Program-made: the position numbers and the translations under genes
The notes under the pieces: model-generated
Database searches by the model: none
The model's input: only the letters and a program-made list of their open reading frames with translations
What the model was told of the DNA's origin: nothing
From: Candidatus Eisenbacteria bacterium
GTDB taxonomy: Bacteria > Eisenbacteria > RBG-16-71-46
Direction: 5' to 3'
NCBI GenBank assembly: GCA_035712145.1
Contig: DASTBI010000187.1
Coordinates: 1-64,000 of the forward strand
Length of the DNA stretch: 64,000 nucleotides
Shown: positions 1 to 7,641 of the stretch, one piece after another
How positions within the stretch are numbered: the stretch's first letter is position 1
How the letters are laid out: the number at the start of each line of letters is the position of its first letter

Positions 1-407
1 ACCTCTCCCGCCGCACGGGCGCGGGCCATGGCCACCCGCCGCTCGAGCCGCTCGAGCTCGACGATCCCGACCTCGCGGACGGTGAGGGATTCCTCGGCGA
101 AGAGCTCGGCGAACTGCTCGGCGAGCGCCTCACGCTCTCGCGCTGGCGACAGACGGTCGCGCAGTCGCTTGAGCCCGCGCCTCGCCCGTCGAACCGCTCC
201 CGGCTCGAACGCCTCGGCCCAGGCCGTGAGCGCGCTCTCGAGTCGCCTGCAGGCGACGCGCAGATCGTGGATGGCCTCGGGGTCGCGGCCCGCTCGAACG
301 CGGACCGCCGCGGAGTCGATCGCGCCCATCAGGCGCCGAACCAGCGCGACGACATCCGTCCGGCGCCCGCGCGCGGGACCTACCGCGGTGAGATGCGCGG
401 TGGTCAT
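1..407 (-). CDS. CHAD domain protein, partial (C-terminus beyond window)
   Basis: The first 135 residues of a CHAD (conserved histidine alpha-helical) domain protein. CHAD domains are known to bind inorganic polyphosphate through basic helices. The diagnostic block IHDLRVACRRLESAL lies near residues 45-60, followed by LKRLRDRLSP and a charged helix, as in the family. The start ATG at 407 overlaps the TGA of the upstream kinase-like gene (ATGA, four bases), so translation is probably coupled. It is the last visible gene of the sixA operon. The usual partners of CHAD are polyphosphate enzymes, so a polyphosphate role for the whole operon is an inference. The gene runs off the window edge, so its full length and any second domain cannot be seen. 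Confidence 0.85.
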   Translation of the reverse strand, partial: MTTAHLTAVGPARGRRTDVVALVRRLMGAIDSAAVRVRAGRDPEAIHDLRVACRRLESALTAWAEAFEPGAVRRARRGLKRLRDRLSPAREREALAEQFAELFAEESLTVREVGIVELERLERRVAMARARAAGE

Positions 408-1114
408 GGACCGAACGAGCCAGAGTCGCCGGCCCGCAGCAACGCGGTGACGCGATTGCAGAGGTCGTCGGAGATCTCGTCCACGTTGCCGGTCGCATCG
501 ATGGGGTAGAAGTCGTATTCACGGGACAGGCCGTCGAGCTCGGTGATCACCCGCTGCTGGTAGCGGATGAAGGACTCGAACAGGTCCTCCCCCATCGGGA
601 TGTCCATGCCGGACTCCCAGTAGTCGAAGCCGCCGTTGGCGAGCACGCGAGGCACGAGTTCCGGGACCTCGATGCGCAGGTAGAAGACGGCGTCGGGCTT
701 GAGCGAGAAGGAGTAGACCTGCTTGACCCACTCGGGATCGGCGCCGCGGGCGATGGCGCGCACGATCAGCGAATAGATGTAGCGATCCGTGAGCATCACG
801 AATCCCGAGCGCAGCGCGGGAATGATCTGGTGCTCGAGACGGTCGGCGAAGTCGGTCGCGTAGTAGAGATTGTAGGCGGTGGAAGCCAGGGTATTCCCCA
901 TCTTGGCGCGGCGGATCCCGCGGCTCGCCAGATCGGACCGGGTCAGTCCGGTCTCGGCAACCGCATAGCCGGAGCGCTCGAGGTGAGCGCGCAGGCGATC
1001 GATGTGGGTGGTGCGCCCGACGCCGTCGGTTCCCTCGACCACGATCAGCCAGCCGGAAAGGTCGGTCAGCTGGAGGCCCGGAATATTGCCGCCGTAAGTC
1101 TCAGCGCGCCGCAT
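404..1114 (-). CDS. Thymidylate-kinase-like protein with altered P-loop
   Basis: A 236-residue P-loop protein of the dTMP kinase fold. The Walker A segment reads VEGTDGVGRTT near residues 26-36, so the invariant Lys is Arg (residue 34). The family DR motif is present (LTDRYIYS) and the LID-like region reads FDYWESGMDI. It is the same length as the upstream canonical kinase and looks like an old duplicate of it. The start ATG at 1114 lies 14 bases inside the upstream gene. Loss of the P-loop Lys usually impairs ATP hydrolysis, so this copy could be a regulatory or structural subunit, or it could use another nucleotide or phosphate donor. The family is clear; the substrate is not. Confidence 0.75.
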   Translation of the reverse strand: MRRAETYGGNIPGLQLTDLSGWLIVVEGTDGVGRTTHIDRLRAHLERSGYAVAETGLTRSDLASRGIRRAKMGNTLASTAYNLYYATDFADRLEHQIIPALRSGFVMLTDRYIYSLIVRAIARGADPEWVKQVYSFSLKPDAVFYLRIEVPELVPRVLANGGFDYWESGMDIPMGEDLFESFIRYQQRVITELDGLSREYDFYPIDATGNVDEISDDLCNRVTALLRAGDSGSFGP

Positions 1115-1811
1115 GCTGGAGCCTCGGTCCCTTGATGTCGGCCAGCATGGGCAGAATGGTCTCGCGTAGCTGCCGCTGCTGGACCTCCACGGGAAGCACC
1201 GCGTCCATGACGTGCAGCCCGTACTCCTGAACCAGCTTCTCGTACTCGACCAGGATGCGGGACTGGAAGATCCGGTAGGACTCGCTCGCATCCGGATGAA
1301 GCCCCAGGTCCATGCCCGCTTCGTAGTACTTGAGCTTGGGCCGGCCGCTGAGGATGCGCTTGAGGGCGACTTCGAGCGGCGTGCGGAAATAGAAGGCCAA
1401 CGTGGGCGCCGGTGCGAAGCGATAGAGGCTCCTCACCCACTGCGGGTCCACGCGACGCGCCACATCACGCGCGAAAGCCGTGTACACGTAGCGGTCGGCC
1501 AGCACGATCGCGCCGGCCTTGAGCGAGGGCACGATCTCGCGCTCGACCCGGTCGGCGAAATCGGTGGCGTGGATGAGCGAGAAGGTGAGCGGCGTGAGGA
1601 GCTGCCGCTTCTTTCCGCGGCTGGTCGTCTCGCGCACGATCGGCGACGAGTTCCACTCGCTGTAGACGACCAGGAATCCTTCGCTGCGCAGCCATTGCGC
1701 GAGCAGCGTGAGCTGGGTGCTCTTGCCCGAGCCGTCCACGCCCTCGACGATGAAGAGCCGGCCCGGATACGGCCAGATGGGTCCGGTCTGCGGTGGAAGC
1801 GGATCGTTCAT
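1101..1811 (-). CDS. Thymidylate-kinase-like protein (canonical P-loop)
   Basis: A 236-residue kinase of the dTMP kinase family, which phosphorylates dTMP to dTDP in pyrimidine nucleotide synthesis. The Walker A motif VEGVDGSGKST is intact (Lys30), the base/sugar-binding DR motif is seen in LADRYVYTAF, and a LID-type stretch follows KLKYYEAGMD. The start ATG at 1811 overlaps the sixA stop (ATGA). The gene sits in a sixA-kinase-kinase-CHAD operon rather than with DNA-replication genes, so its true substrate may not be dTMP. A housekeeping tmk role is possible, but the genome could carry another tmk elsewhere. Confidence 0.75.
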   Translation of the reverse strand: MNDPLPPQTGPIWPYPGRLFIVEGVDGSGKSTQLTLLAQWLRSEGFLVVYSEWNSSPIVRETTSRGKKRQLLTPLTFSLIHATDFADRVEREIVPSLKAGAIVLADRYVYTAFARDVARRVDPQWVRSLYRFAPAPTLAFYFRTPLEVALKRILSGRPKLKYYEAGMDLGLHPDASESYRIFQSRILVEYEKLVQEYGLHVMDAVLPVEVQQRQLRETILPMLADIKGPRLQHAAR

Positions 1812-2329
1812 ACCTTGGCCTTCTTCGAGTGACGGACATGCCGGCGCAGCACGCCGGGAGTCAGGAACCACTCGAGGTGCCCCGACCCGGCCGCCACCTG
1901 TCCCTCGAAGGAGATGACGCACGCACCGGCCTTCTTGAGCGGCAAAGCGGCGGGCGCGCCGATCAGCAACACGCCGGCGAGCTTGCCGAGGTCCGGCTCG
2001 TGGCCGACCAGCGCCACGGTCTCGTCGGGCGGAAGCTTCGACAGCCGCTCGAGCACCGTGCGGAAAGAATGACCCGGCGCCAGCGCGTCGAACGTCTCGG
2101 GCTTGGCCCGGTCTTCGCAGGTTTCGGCCAGGATCTGCGCGGTTTCGGCCGCGCGGGTCAGCGGACTGGTGAGGATGCGGGAGAGATCGCGCTCCAGGCG
2201 GATCAGGCCGCGGCAGGCGAGCTGCGTGCGGGCGATGCCGCGCGGCGTCAGCGGCCGCGCATCATCGTCCGCCCATCGCTCGGGATCGCGTTTTCCGGCT
2301 GGTCCGTGCCTGAGTAGAACGACCCGCAT
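1808..2329 (-). CDS. sixA: Phosphohistidine phosphatase SixA family protein
   Basis: A 173-residue histidine-phosphatase (phosphoglycerate-mutase superfamily) protein. The phosphate-binding RHG triad is at residues 7-9 (VVLLRHGPAG), a second conserved Arg is in TSPLTRAAETA, and the second catalytic His is in VALVGHEPDLG. E. coli SixA removes phosphate from phosphohistidine in phosphorelay and PTS proteins. The start ATG at 2329 gives the normal N-terminus of the family. It is the first gene of the operon, about 95 nt downstream of the predicted transcription start. SixA genes are often found beside CHAD genes, which supports a phosphate-related function for the cluster (inference). Confidence 0.88.
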   Translation of the reverse strand: MRVVLLRHGPAGKRDPERWADDDARPLTPRGIARTQLACRGLIRLERDLSRILTSPLTRAAETAQILAETCEDRAKPETFDALAPGHSFRTVLERLSKLPPDETVALVGHEPDLGKLAGVLLIGAPAALPLKKAGACVISFEGQVAAGSGHLEWFLTPGVLRRHVRHSKKAKV

Positions 2330-2430
2330 GGTGGTTTCACGACCTGACTTGGAGGTGCGAGGGTGCTTCCGACTTCGAGGGAGAAGCATCAACACTACCC
2401 GTCGCCGGCATGGACCGGCAACGACGGTGA

Positions 2431-2460
2431 AGTGTAGCGCATAAGTGATTCCGACACCAA
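2431..2460 (-). promoter_or_regulatory. Predicted sigma-70 promoter of the sixA operon
   Basis: Read on the minus strand, TTGGTG (2460-2455) is followed by an 18-base spacer and TACACT (2436-2431). This would start transcription near 2424 and leave a leader of about 95 nt before sixA. It lies back to back with the promoter of the EamA gene. Confidence 0.5.
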
Positions 2461-2520
2461 CAGATACGACGCCTTCGGGTTGGCCGCTCGCGGGGCCTGG
2501 CTGCGGCCCCAATCCGTGCT

Positions 2521-2550
2521 TTGTGAATGCCGACGCGGTGCCGCTACCAT
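2521..2550 (+). promoter_or_regulatory. Predicted promoter of the EamA gene (leaderless context)
   Basis: TTGTGA (2521-2526), an 18-base spacer and TACCAT (2545-2550) match the promoter style used elsewhere in the window. The expected transcription start is near 2557, only about 4 nt before the ATG at 2561, so the mRNA would be leaderless or nearly so. Confidence 0.45.
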
Positions 2551-2560
2551 GCGCCGTCCG

Positions 2561-3487
2561 ATGCCCCGAGTCCAAGGTCCGCCCTCGAACGCGACGCTCT
2601 ACAGCGCGTTCGTAGGCTGCGTGCTGATCTGGGGCAGCACTTTCCTCGTCATCGCCATCGGCAACGACGCCGTTCCCCCGGTGTGGGGCGCGACCCTGCG
2701 GCTCGCGGTGGCGGCGGCGATCCTGTTCGCGATCATGGCGGTGCGGCGCCTTCCGTTTCCGCGTGGCGCGGCGCTGCGCAGCGCTTCGGTCTACGGCTTC
2801 TGCCAGTTCGGGCTCAACTTCCCTCTGCTCTATCTCGGCGAGATGACCGTGCCCTCGGGACTGGCGGCGGTCGTGTTCGCCACGATTCCCCTCTCCACCA
2901 TCTTCTTCGCGCGCGTCTTCGGCCTCGAGCGTCTGTCGCGGCGCCGCATCCTCGGCGGCCTCATCGCGCTGGGCGGCATCGTGCTGATGTTCTCGTCCCA
3001 GCTCCAGGCGGCGGTCCATCCGCTCGGATTGGTGGAGGTCCTGATCGCCACCTGGGTCGCGTGTCTGGGCTCGGTGGCCCTGAAACGCGGCCCTCGGCAG
3101 TCGCCGATCATCACCAACGCGGTCGGTTGCCTGGTGGGGATGCTGGCGTGCCTCTTGTGGACCACCTTGCTGCGCGAGCCGATGCGAGTGCCGACGACGT
3201 GGGAGGAGATCGCGCCGATCCTCTATTTGGCGGTTGCCGGGTCGGTCGGCGCGTTCGTGCTGTGGGCATGGCTGGTGAACCACTGGGAGATCTCGCGCAC
3301 CAGCTACATCGCGGTCATCCTGCCACCCGTCGCGGTGAGCCTCGGCGCCCTGGTCCGGCACGAGCGCCTGGGAGTGTCGACGCTGATCGGCGCGGCGGTC
3401 GTGCTGGCGGGCGTGACGGTGGGACTGCGGTCCCCGGCCCCTCAGCCCTCTCCGGTCTCGAGCTCCAGCAAGGCCTCGACCGGATAG
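2561..3487 (+). CDS. EamA/DMT-family membrane transporter
   Basis: About 308 residues with roughly ten hydrophobic helices arranged as two EamA repeats. The first repeat opens with the typical VGCVLIWGSTFLVIAI segment, and the second ends with an aromatic/Gly-rich helix near the C-terminus. The drug/metabolite transporter family exports amino acids, nucleobases or other small metabolites from the inner membrane; the substrate cannot be read from the sequence. ATG 2561 is preferred to ATG 2549 because the predicted -10 box overlaps 2549. No Shine-Dalgarno sequence is seen. The 3' end overlaps the convergent apt gene by 46 bp. Confidence 0.85.
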   Translation: MPRVQGPPSNATLYSAFVGCVLIWGSTFLVIAIGNDAVPPVWGATLRLAVAAAILFAIMAVRRLPFPRGAALRSASVYGFCQFGLNFPLLYLGEMTVPSGLAAVVFATIPLSTIFFARVFGLERLSRRRILGGLIALGGIVLMFSSQLQAAVHPLGLVEVLIATWVACLGSVALKRGPRQSPIITNAVGCLVGMLACLLWTTLLREPMRVPTTWEEIAPILYLAVAGSVGAFVLWAWLVNHWEISRTSYIAVILPPVAVSLGALVRHERLGVSTLIGAAVVLAGVTVGLRSPAPQPSPVSSSSKASTG

Positions 3488-3975
3488 GACGCCAGCATCG
3501 CGCGTCCACCGAGATCCTTCAGCTCGATCAGGAACAGCAACGCCTCGACCCGGGCTTCGAGCTGCTCGACCAGGCGCGCGGTCGCCGCCGCGGTGCCTCC
3601 CGTCGCGAGCACATCATCCACGATCACCGCGCGCTGTCCGCTGCGCAGCGCGTCGGCCTGGATCTCGAGCGTGTCTTCCCCGTACTCGAGCGAATAGACC
3701 TGACGCACGGTCGGACCCGGGAGCTTCCCGAACTTGCGGGCCGGCACCAGCGGCACGTTCCAGGCGAGCGCAAGGCCGACGCCAAACAGGAATCCCCGCG
3801 ACTCGATCGCCACCACGGCGTCGGGCGGCTCGACGCGATCCGCCATCGAGCGGATCGCCTGAGACAACGCGCGCGGCTCGGCCAGCAGCGGCGTGATGTC
3901 CTTGAAGACGATCCCGCGTCGCGGAAAGTCCGGGACGTCGCGGATGAAGCGGCGAAGGTCGAGCTCGGGGTTCAA
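3442..3975 (-). CDS. apt: Adenine phosphoribosyltransferase
   Basis: A 177-residue purine salvage enzyme that converts adenine and PRPP to AMP in the cytoplasm. The family landmarks are FPRRGIVFKDITPLL at the N-terminus, the IESRGFLFG segment, and the PRPP-binding loop VIVDDVLATGGTAAA. The start is an unusual TTG at 3975, which overlaps the sigma-factor stop codon (TTGA). No ATG or GTG gives a better N-terminus, because the protein must begin just before PELDLRRFIRD. The length is typical for Apt. It is the last gene of the long minus-strand run that begins at tRNA-Pro(GGG). Confidence 0.95.
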   Translation of the reverse strand: MNPELDLRRFIRDVPDFPRRGIVFKDITPLLAEPRALSQAIRSMADRVEPPDAVVAIESRGFLFGVGLALAWNVPLVPARKFGKLPGPTVRQVYSLEYGEDTLEIQADALRSGQRAVIVDDVLATGGTAAATARLVEQLEARVEALLFLIELKDLGGRAMLASYPVEALLELETGEG

Positions 3976-5042
3976 TGGATGACGGTGCCGGAAGCGCGCT
4001 CCAGCTCGTGGTAGTCGAGGGCGCGTCGCAGCTTGTCGAGCGCGCGCGCCTCGATCTGGCGGACTCGCTCGCGCGAGATCCCGAAGTGCTCGCCGGTCTG
4101 CGCCAGGGTGCGCGCGACGCCGTCGTAGAATCCATAGCGGATGCGCAGGATCTGCTCCTCGCGCTGGCTGAGCGACCGCAGCAGCCGGTCCAGCTTCTCG
4201 TGCTCGAGCTGGATCTCGACCAGGCGCTCCACCGAGGGCGGCGCCTCGCCGAGGTCCTCGGTCGAGAGCTGCTCGAACGCTTCGAGCCCCGAGCCTTCGT
4301 CGAGCGAGCGCAGGCCCGTGATCAAGGCGGCCAGTCGCTCGGCGCGGGGCGTGGAGATCCCGAGCTCCACCGCGATCTCGTCCATCCGCGGCTCGCGGTT
4401 GAGCCGCGCTCGCAGGGTGCGCTCGGCGCGATTGAAGCGGCTGACCTGCTGGAACATCTGCACCGGAATGCGGACCGAGCGGGACTGCTCGGCGAGACCG
4501 CGCAGGATCGCCTGGCGGATCCAGATCGCCGCGTAGGTGCTGAAGCGCAGGCCACGTTCGGGCTCGAAGCGATCGACCGCCATGATGAGTCCGAGATTGC
4601 CTTCCTCGATCAGGTCGAGGAGCGGCAGGCCACGGCTGCGATAGCTCCGGGCGACGTGCACCACCAGCCGGAGATTGGCGAGGATGATCCGCTTGCGCGC
4701 CAGCTCGTCCCCTGCACGCGAGCGATAGGCGATCTCGATCAGATCCTCATGCGTGAGCAGCGGGATGCGCCCGATTTCGCCGAGATAGATGTCGAGGAGG
4801 TCGCGCTCCGGCTCGCCTGCCGGAATGACCTGGTCCGCGGCCGTGGGCTCTTCGTCGGTCTCGGGGAGCGAGAGGCCCGAGCGTTGCGCGTCGGCGCGAA
4901 AGCGCTCGAAGGCGACCGGATCGAAGTCCGGATCGACCAGCAAGGCTTCGTAGTCTCGCACCCTCACCTCTCCCGCGATCCTCGACTGCTGAAGGATCGA
5001 CTGGAGGCGCTGGCTGAAGCGGGTGAGCTCCGGTCCGCTCAT
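3972..5042 (-). CDS. RNA polymerase sigma factor, RpoD/RpoS type
   Basis: A 356-residue sigma-70 protein that directs RNA polymerase to -10/-35 promoters. Region 1.2 starts near residue 82 (LLDIYLGEIGRIPLLT). Region 2 carries NLRLVVHVARSY and the -10 recognition helix around RFSTYAAIWIRQAI. Region 4 contains the -35 helix-turn-helix with FGISRERVRQIEARAL. There is no long acidic region 1.1, and the length suits a group 2 (RpoS/SigB-like) factor or a short primary sigma factor. The start ATG at 5042 is preceded by GGGGAAAG. It follows the acylphosphatase gene and overlaps apt. Whether it is the housekeeping sigma cannot be decided from this window. Confidence 0.92.
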   Translation of the reverse strand: MSGPELTRFSQRLQSILQQSRIAGEVRVRDYEALLVDPDFDPVAFERFRADAQRSGLSLPETDEEPTAADQVIPAGEPERDLLDIYLGEIGRIPLLTHEDLIEIAYRSRAGDELARKRIILANLRLVVHVARSYRSRGLPLLDLIEEGNLGLIMAVDRFEPERGLRFSTYAAIWIRQAILRGLAEQSRSVRIPVQMFQQVSRFNRAERTLRARLNREPRMDEIAVELGISTPRAERLAALITGLRSLDEGSGLEAFEQLSTEDLGEAPPSVERLVEIQLEHEKLDRLLRSLSQREEQILRIRYGFYDGVARTLAQTGEHFGISRERVRQIEARALDKLRRALDYHELERASGTVIH

Positions 5043-5063
5043 CTTTCCCCGACTTTCGACAGC

Positions 5064-5336
5064 CTAATGGACGATCTCGAACCCTTTGAATCCCGACGTC
5101 TCTTCGCCCCAGGTTTCGTGGACGCGCTCGACTCGAGCGCCCGCCGGCCCCTCACGCAACCGCTCGAGCCACTCCTCGAGCGCGCTGCGAGCGCCTTCCG
5201 CTTCGGCCTCCACGGTCCCGTCCGGGCGATTCCGAACCTGCCCGCTGAGACCGAGGTCGCGTGCCCGCTTCAGGACGAACCAGCGGAAGCCCACTCCCTG
5301 AACGCGGCCGCGAACGAGGACGTGAAGACGAGGCAT
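5064..5336 (-). CDS. acyP: Acylphosphatase
   Basis: A 90-residue enzyme that hydrolyses acyl phosphates such as carbamoyl phosphate or 1,3-bisphosphoglycerate. The active-site block GRVQGVGFRWF carries the catalytic Arg, and VRNRPDGTVE carries the catalytic Asn, spaced as in the family; FKGFEIV closes the fold. ATG 5336 is used here. A GTG one codon upstream (5339) is equally possible. It lies between tRNA-Pro(CGG) and the sigma factor on the same strand. Confidence 0.93.
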   Translation of the reverse strand: MPRLHVLVRGRVQGVGFRWFVLKRARDLGLSGQVRNRPDGTVEAEAEGARSALEEWLERLREGPAGARVERVHETWGEETSGFKGFEIVH

Positions 5337-5418
5337 CACGAGCAGGGTAGCATTGGCCCGCGGAACGGTGCCCTGTCAAGCGGGAAGCGCTGCTTCCGCG
5401 GGCGAGATGCGGGTGGAA

Positions 5419-5495
<77 letters not shown>

Positions 5496-5498
5496 ACG

Positions 5499-6191
5499 TC
5501 ATTCGTGCGGCGCTTCGCGTGGGTCCTCACCCTCGGGCCAGGCGTCGCGGCCGACCAGTGGAACGAAGCGGCACTCGCTATGACGCACGTGCTCCCACCG
5601 GTTCGTCGCCGCGCGCTTCCAGACCTCGAGGTACTGCAAGCGCGGACCCCCTACGGGAATCACCAAAACACCCCGCTCATCGAGCTGGTCCATCAAGGCC
5701 CGAGGGACGCGGGGTGCCGCAGCGGTGACGAGCACCCTAGCATAGGGGGCGTACTCCTGCCACCCGAGGCTCCCGTCACCATGGCGTAGCACGACGTTCG
5801 TGATGCCGAGCTGATCGAGCCGGGTGCGCGCCGCGCGCAGCAACGACGGCACGCGCTCCACGCTGAACACGCGCTCGACGATTCGCGCCAGCAGCGCCGT
5901 CTGGTAACCGCTTCCGGTGCCGATCTCGAGCACGCGCTGCTCGGGTGAAAGATCGGCCAGCTCGAGCATGCGCGCCACGATCCAGGGCTGCGAGATGGTC
6001 TGCCCTTCGACGGTCGGCAGCGCATGATCCCCGTAGGCGCGCGGCCATAGGCTCGCGTCCACGAAGCGGTCGCGCGGGACCGTGGCCATGGCCTCGAGCA
6101 CCCGCGGGTCGCGAATCCCGCGGGCGACGAGCTGCTCTTCGATCATCCGTCGCCGGGCGATCGTGAAGTCCTTGGTGCCCTGCTCTTTCAC
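5499..6191 (-). CDS. pcm: Protein-L-isoaspartate O-methyltransferase
   Basis: A 230-residue SAM-dependent methyltransferase that repairs isoaspartyl damage in proteins. The family signature is clear: MVEEQL-like RRMIEEQLVARG, then ALPTVEGQTISQPWIVARM, the SAM motif VLEIGTGSGYQTALLA, and the late ARVLVTAAAPRVPRAL stretch. It starts with GTG at 6191, overlapping the surE stop (GTGA). Together with surE it forms the surE-pcm pair known from many bacteria, where both genes serve stress survival. Confidence 0.95.
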   Translation of the reverse strand: MKEQGTKDFTIARRRMIEEQLVARGIRDPRVLEAMATVPRDRFVDASLWPRAYGDHALPTVEGQTISQPWIVARMLELADLSPEQRVLEIGTGSGYQTALLARIVERVFSVERVPSLLRAARTRLDQLGITNVVLRHGDGSLGWQEYAPYARVLVTAAAPRVPRALMDQLDERGVLVIPVGGPRLQYLEVWKRAATNRWEHVRHSECRFVPLVGRDAWPEGEDPREAPHE

Positions 6192-6934
6192 GGCTCGAGA
6201 TTCCAGCGCTCCATGTCCACCACCGCCCGATAGTCGGTGAGATCGAGGGCCAGCGGCGTCACCGAGATGTACCCCTCGCTCACGGCCTGGAAGTCGGTGC
6301 CTTCATCGGCCTGCCACACCGGCTCCCGCCCTCCGATCCAATAATAGGCGCGTCCGCGGGGATCGGTCTTCTCGATTAGCGTGTCGGTGTAGACGCGGGT
6401 GCCGAGCTTCGTGAACCGCACGCCGCGAACCTCGCTCCACGGCCGATGGGGCAGGTTCACGTTCAGCACCTGCTTGCCGCTCGATCCGCGGCGCATCACC
6501 TCCGAGGCGAGGTCGCGGATGAACCGCGCCGGCTCCACGAAGTCCGCGGTCTCCCGGGTCACCAGCGAGGCGGCGATCGCCGGCACCCCCTGCATCGCGC
6601 CCTCGATCGCGGCGGCCACGGTTCCCGAATAGAAGACGTCCTCCCCCATGTTCGGTCCGTGGTTGATGCCGGAGACCACCAGATCCGGCTTGTGCTCGAG
6701 CAATCCGTGCCAGGCGATGAGCACGCAGTCCGTGGGCGTGCCGTCCACGCTGAAGCGGTTGCCGTCGTGTCGATGGATCCGCAGCGGCCGGTGGAGCGTG
6801 AGCGAGTGCGACGTCGCGCTCTGGTCCCGGTCGGGCACCACCACGGTCACCGCGCCGATCTCCGAGAGCGCGCGCTGCAGGGCCACGAGCGCGGGCGCGT
6901 GGATGCCGTCGTCGTTGGTGATGAGGATGTTCAT
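6188..6934 (-). CDS. surE: 5'/3'-nucleotidase SurE
   Basis: A 248-residue metal-dependent nucleotidase that dephosphorylates nucleoside monophosphates and short polyphosphates. The metal site NILITNDDG is at the N-terminus, followed by PDRDQSATSHSLTL, SGINHGPNMGEDV (metal and phosphate ligands) and YSGTVAAAIEG. The start ATG 6934 overlaps the stop of the upstream glycosyltransferase (ATGA), and the end overlaps pcm. Family length is normal. Confidence 0.96.
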   Translation of the reverse strand: MNILITNDDGIHAPALVALQRALSEIGAVTVVVPDRDQSATSHSLTLHRPLRIHRHDGNRFSVDGTPTDCVLIAWHGLLEHKPDLVVSGINHGPNMGEDVFYSGTVAAAIEGAMQGVPAIAASLVTRETADFVEPARFIRDLASEVMRRGSSGKQVLNVNLPHRPWSEVRGVRFTKLGTRVYTDTLIEKTDPRGRAYYWIGGREPVWQADEGTDFQAVSEGYISVTPLALDLTDYRAVVDMERWNLEP

Positions 6935-7641
6935 GCGGGCTCTCCGCGCTGTGCCTCGCGCATGACGCGCGGCGGCGCCAGGCGCTCGAGCGTGAGCCGC
7001 ACGAGGACCGAGCCGATCCGCGGCACGTCGCGGAACGGATGGATGTGGCTGCCGGCGTCGCCGTAGACGGTCGGGATCACCACTTCGGTGAAGCGGAAGC
7101 CGAGGCGAGACGCGCGCACCACCACCTCGGTCTCCACCTCGTAGCGTCCCGGCGTGATCGGCGTCCGCCGGAGCAGGCGGCCGGTGTAGAGCCGGTAGCC
7201 GGACTGGCTGTCGGTCACCGTCTGGCCGGCGAGCCACGTGGTCCAGCCCGATGAGAACGCATTCGCGAAGCGGCGTGCCGGAGGCATCGACGGGGTTCTC
7301 GCGCGGACCCCGAGCACGAGGTCGGCGCCTCCCTGCGCGGCCTCGACGAAGGCGGGAAAGCACTCGGGCGGATGCTGTCCGTCGGCATCCAGCGTGACCA
7401 CGCCGTCGTAGTCGCGCAGCGCCTCGAAGCCGGCGAGCAGCGCGTGGCCCTTGCCGCGGTTGGCGGCGAAGGAGAGAACGCGCGCGCCGTATTGGCGGGC
7501 GACTTGGGCCGTCGCGTCCCGCGACCCGTCGTCGACCACCAGCACCTCGGGGGACGCCTCCAGGGCCTGGAGTCCGAGCAGCACCTCGCCCAGCCGCTCG
7601 GCCGCCTGGTAGGCCGGGATCAGCGCGGCGACGCGCATCAT
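6931..7641 (-). CDS. Family 2 glycosyltransferase (dolichol-phosphate-mannose-synthase-like)
   Basis: A 236-residue GT-A fold glycosyltransferase. LIPAYQAAERLGEVL opens the domain, VLVVDDGSRDAT carries the first Asp pair, and VVTLDADGQHPPE contains the DXD-type metal site. No strong membrane helices are seen, so it is probably a cytoplasmic or peripheral enzyme that transfers sugar to a polyprenyl phosphate or a lipid. The start ATG 7641 overlaps the acyltransferase stop. A position directly after an LpxL-like gene suggests envelope lipid or glycan synthesis (inference). Confidence 0.85.
   Translation of the reverse strand: MMRVAALIPAYQAAERLGEVLLGLQALEASPEVLVVDDGSRDATAQVARQYGARVLSFAANRGKGHALLAGFEALRDYDGVVTLDADGQHPPECFPAFVEAAQGGADLVLGVRARTPSMPPARRFANAFSSGWTTWLAGQTVTDSQSGYRLYTGRLLRRTPITPGRYEVETEVVVRASRLGFRFTEVVIPTVYGDAGSHIHPFRDVPRIGSVLVRLTLERLAPPRVMREAQRGEPA

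Noticed and set aside
404-1811. The kinase pair considered as polyphosphate kinase 2 (PPK2)
   Set aside because: The Walker A context, DR motif and overall order fit dTMP kinases. PPK2-specific motifs were not seen. A polyphosphate role is suggested only by the neighbours.
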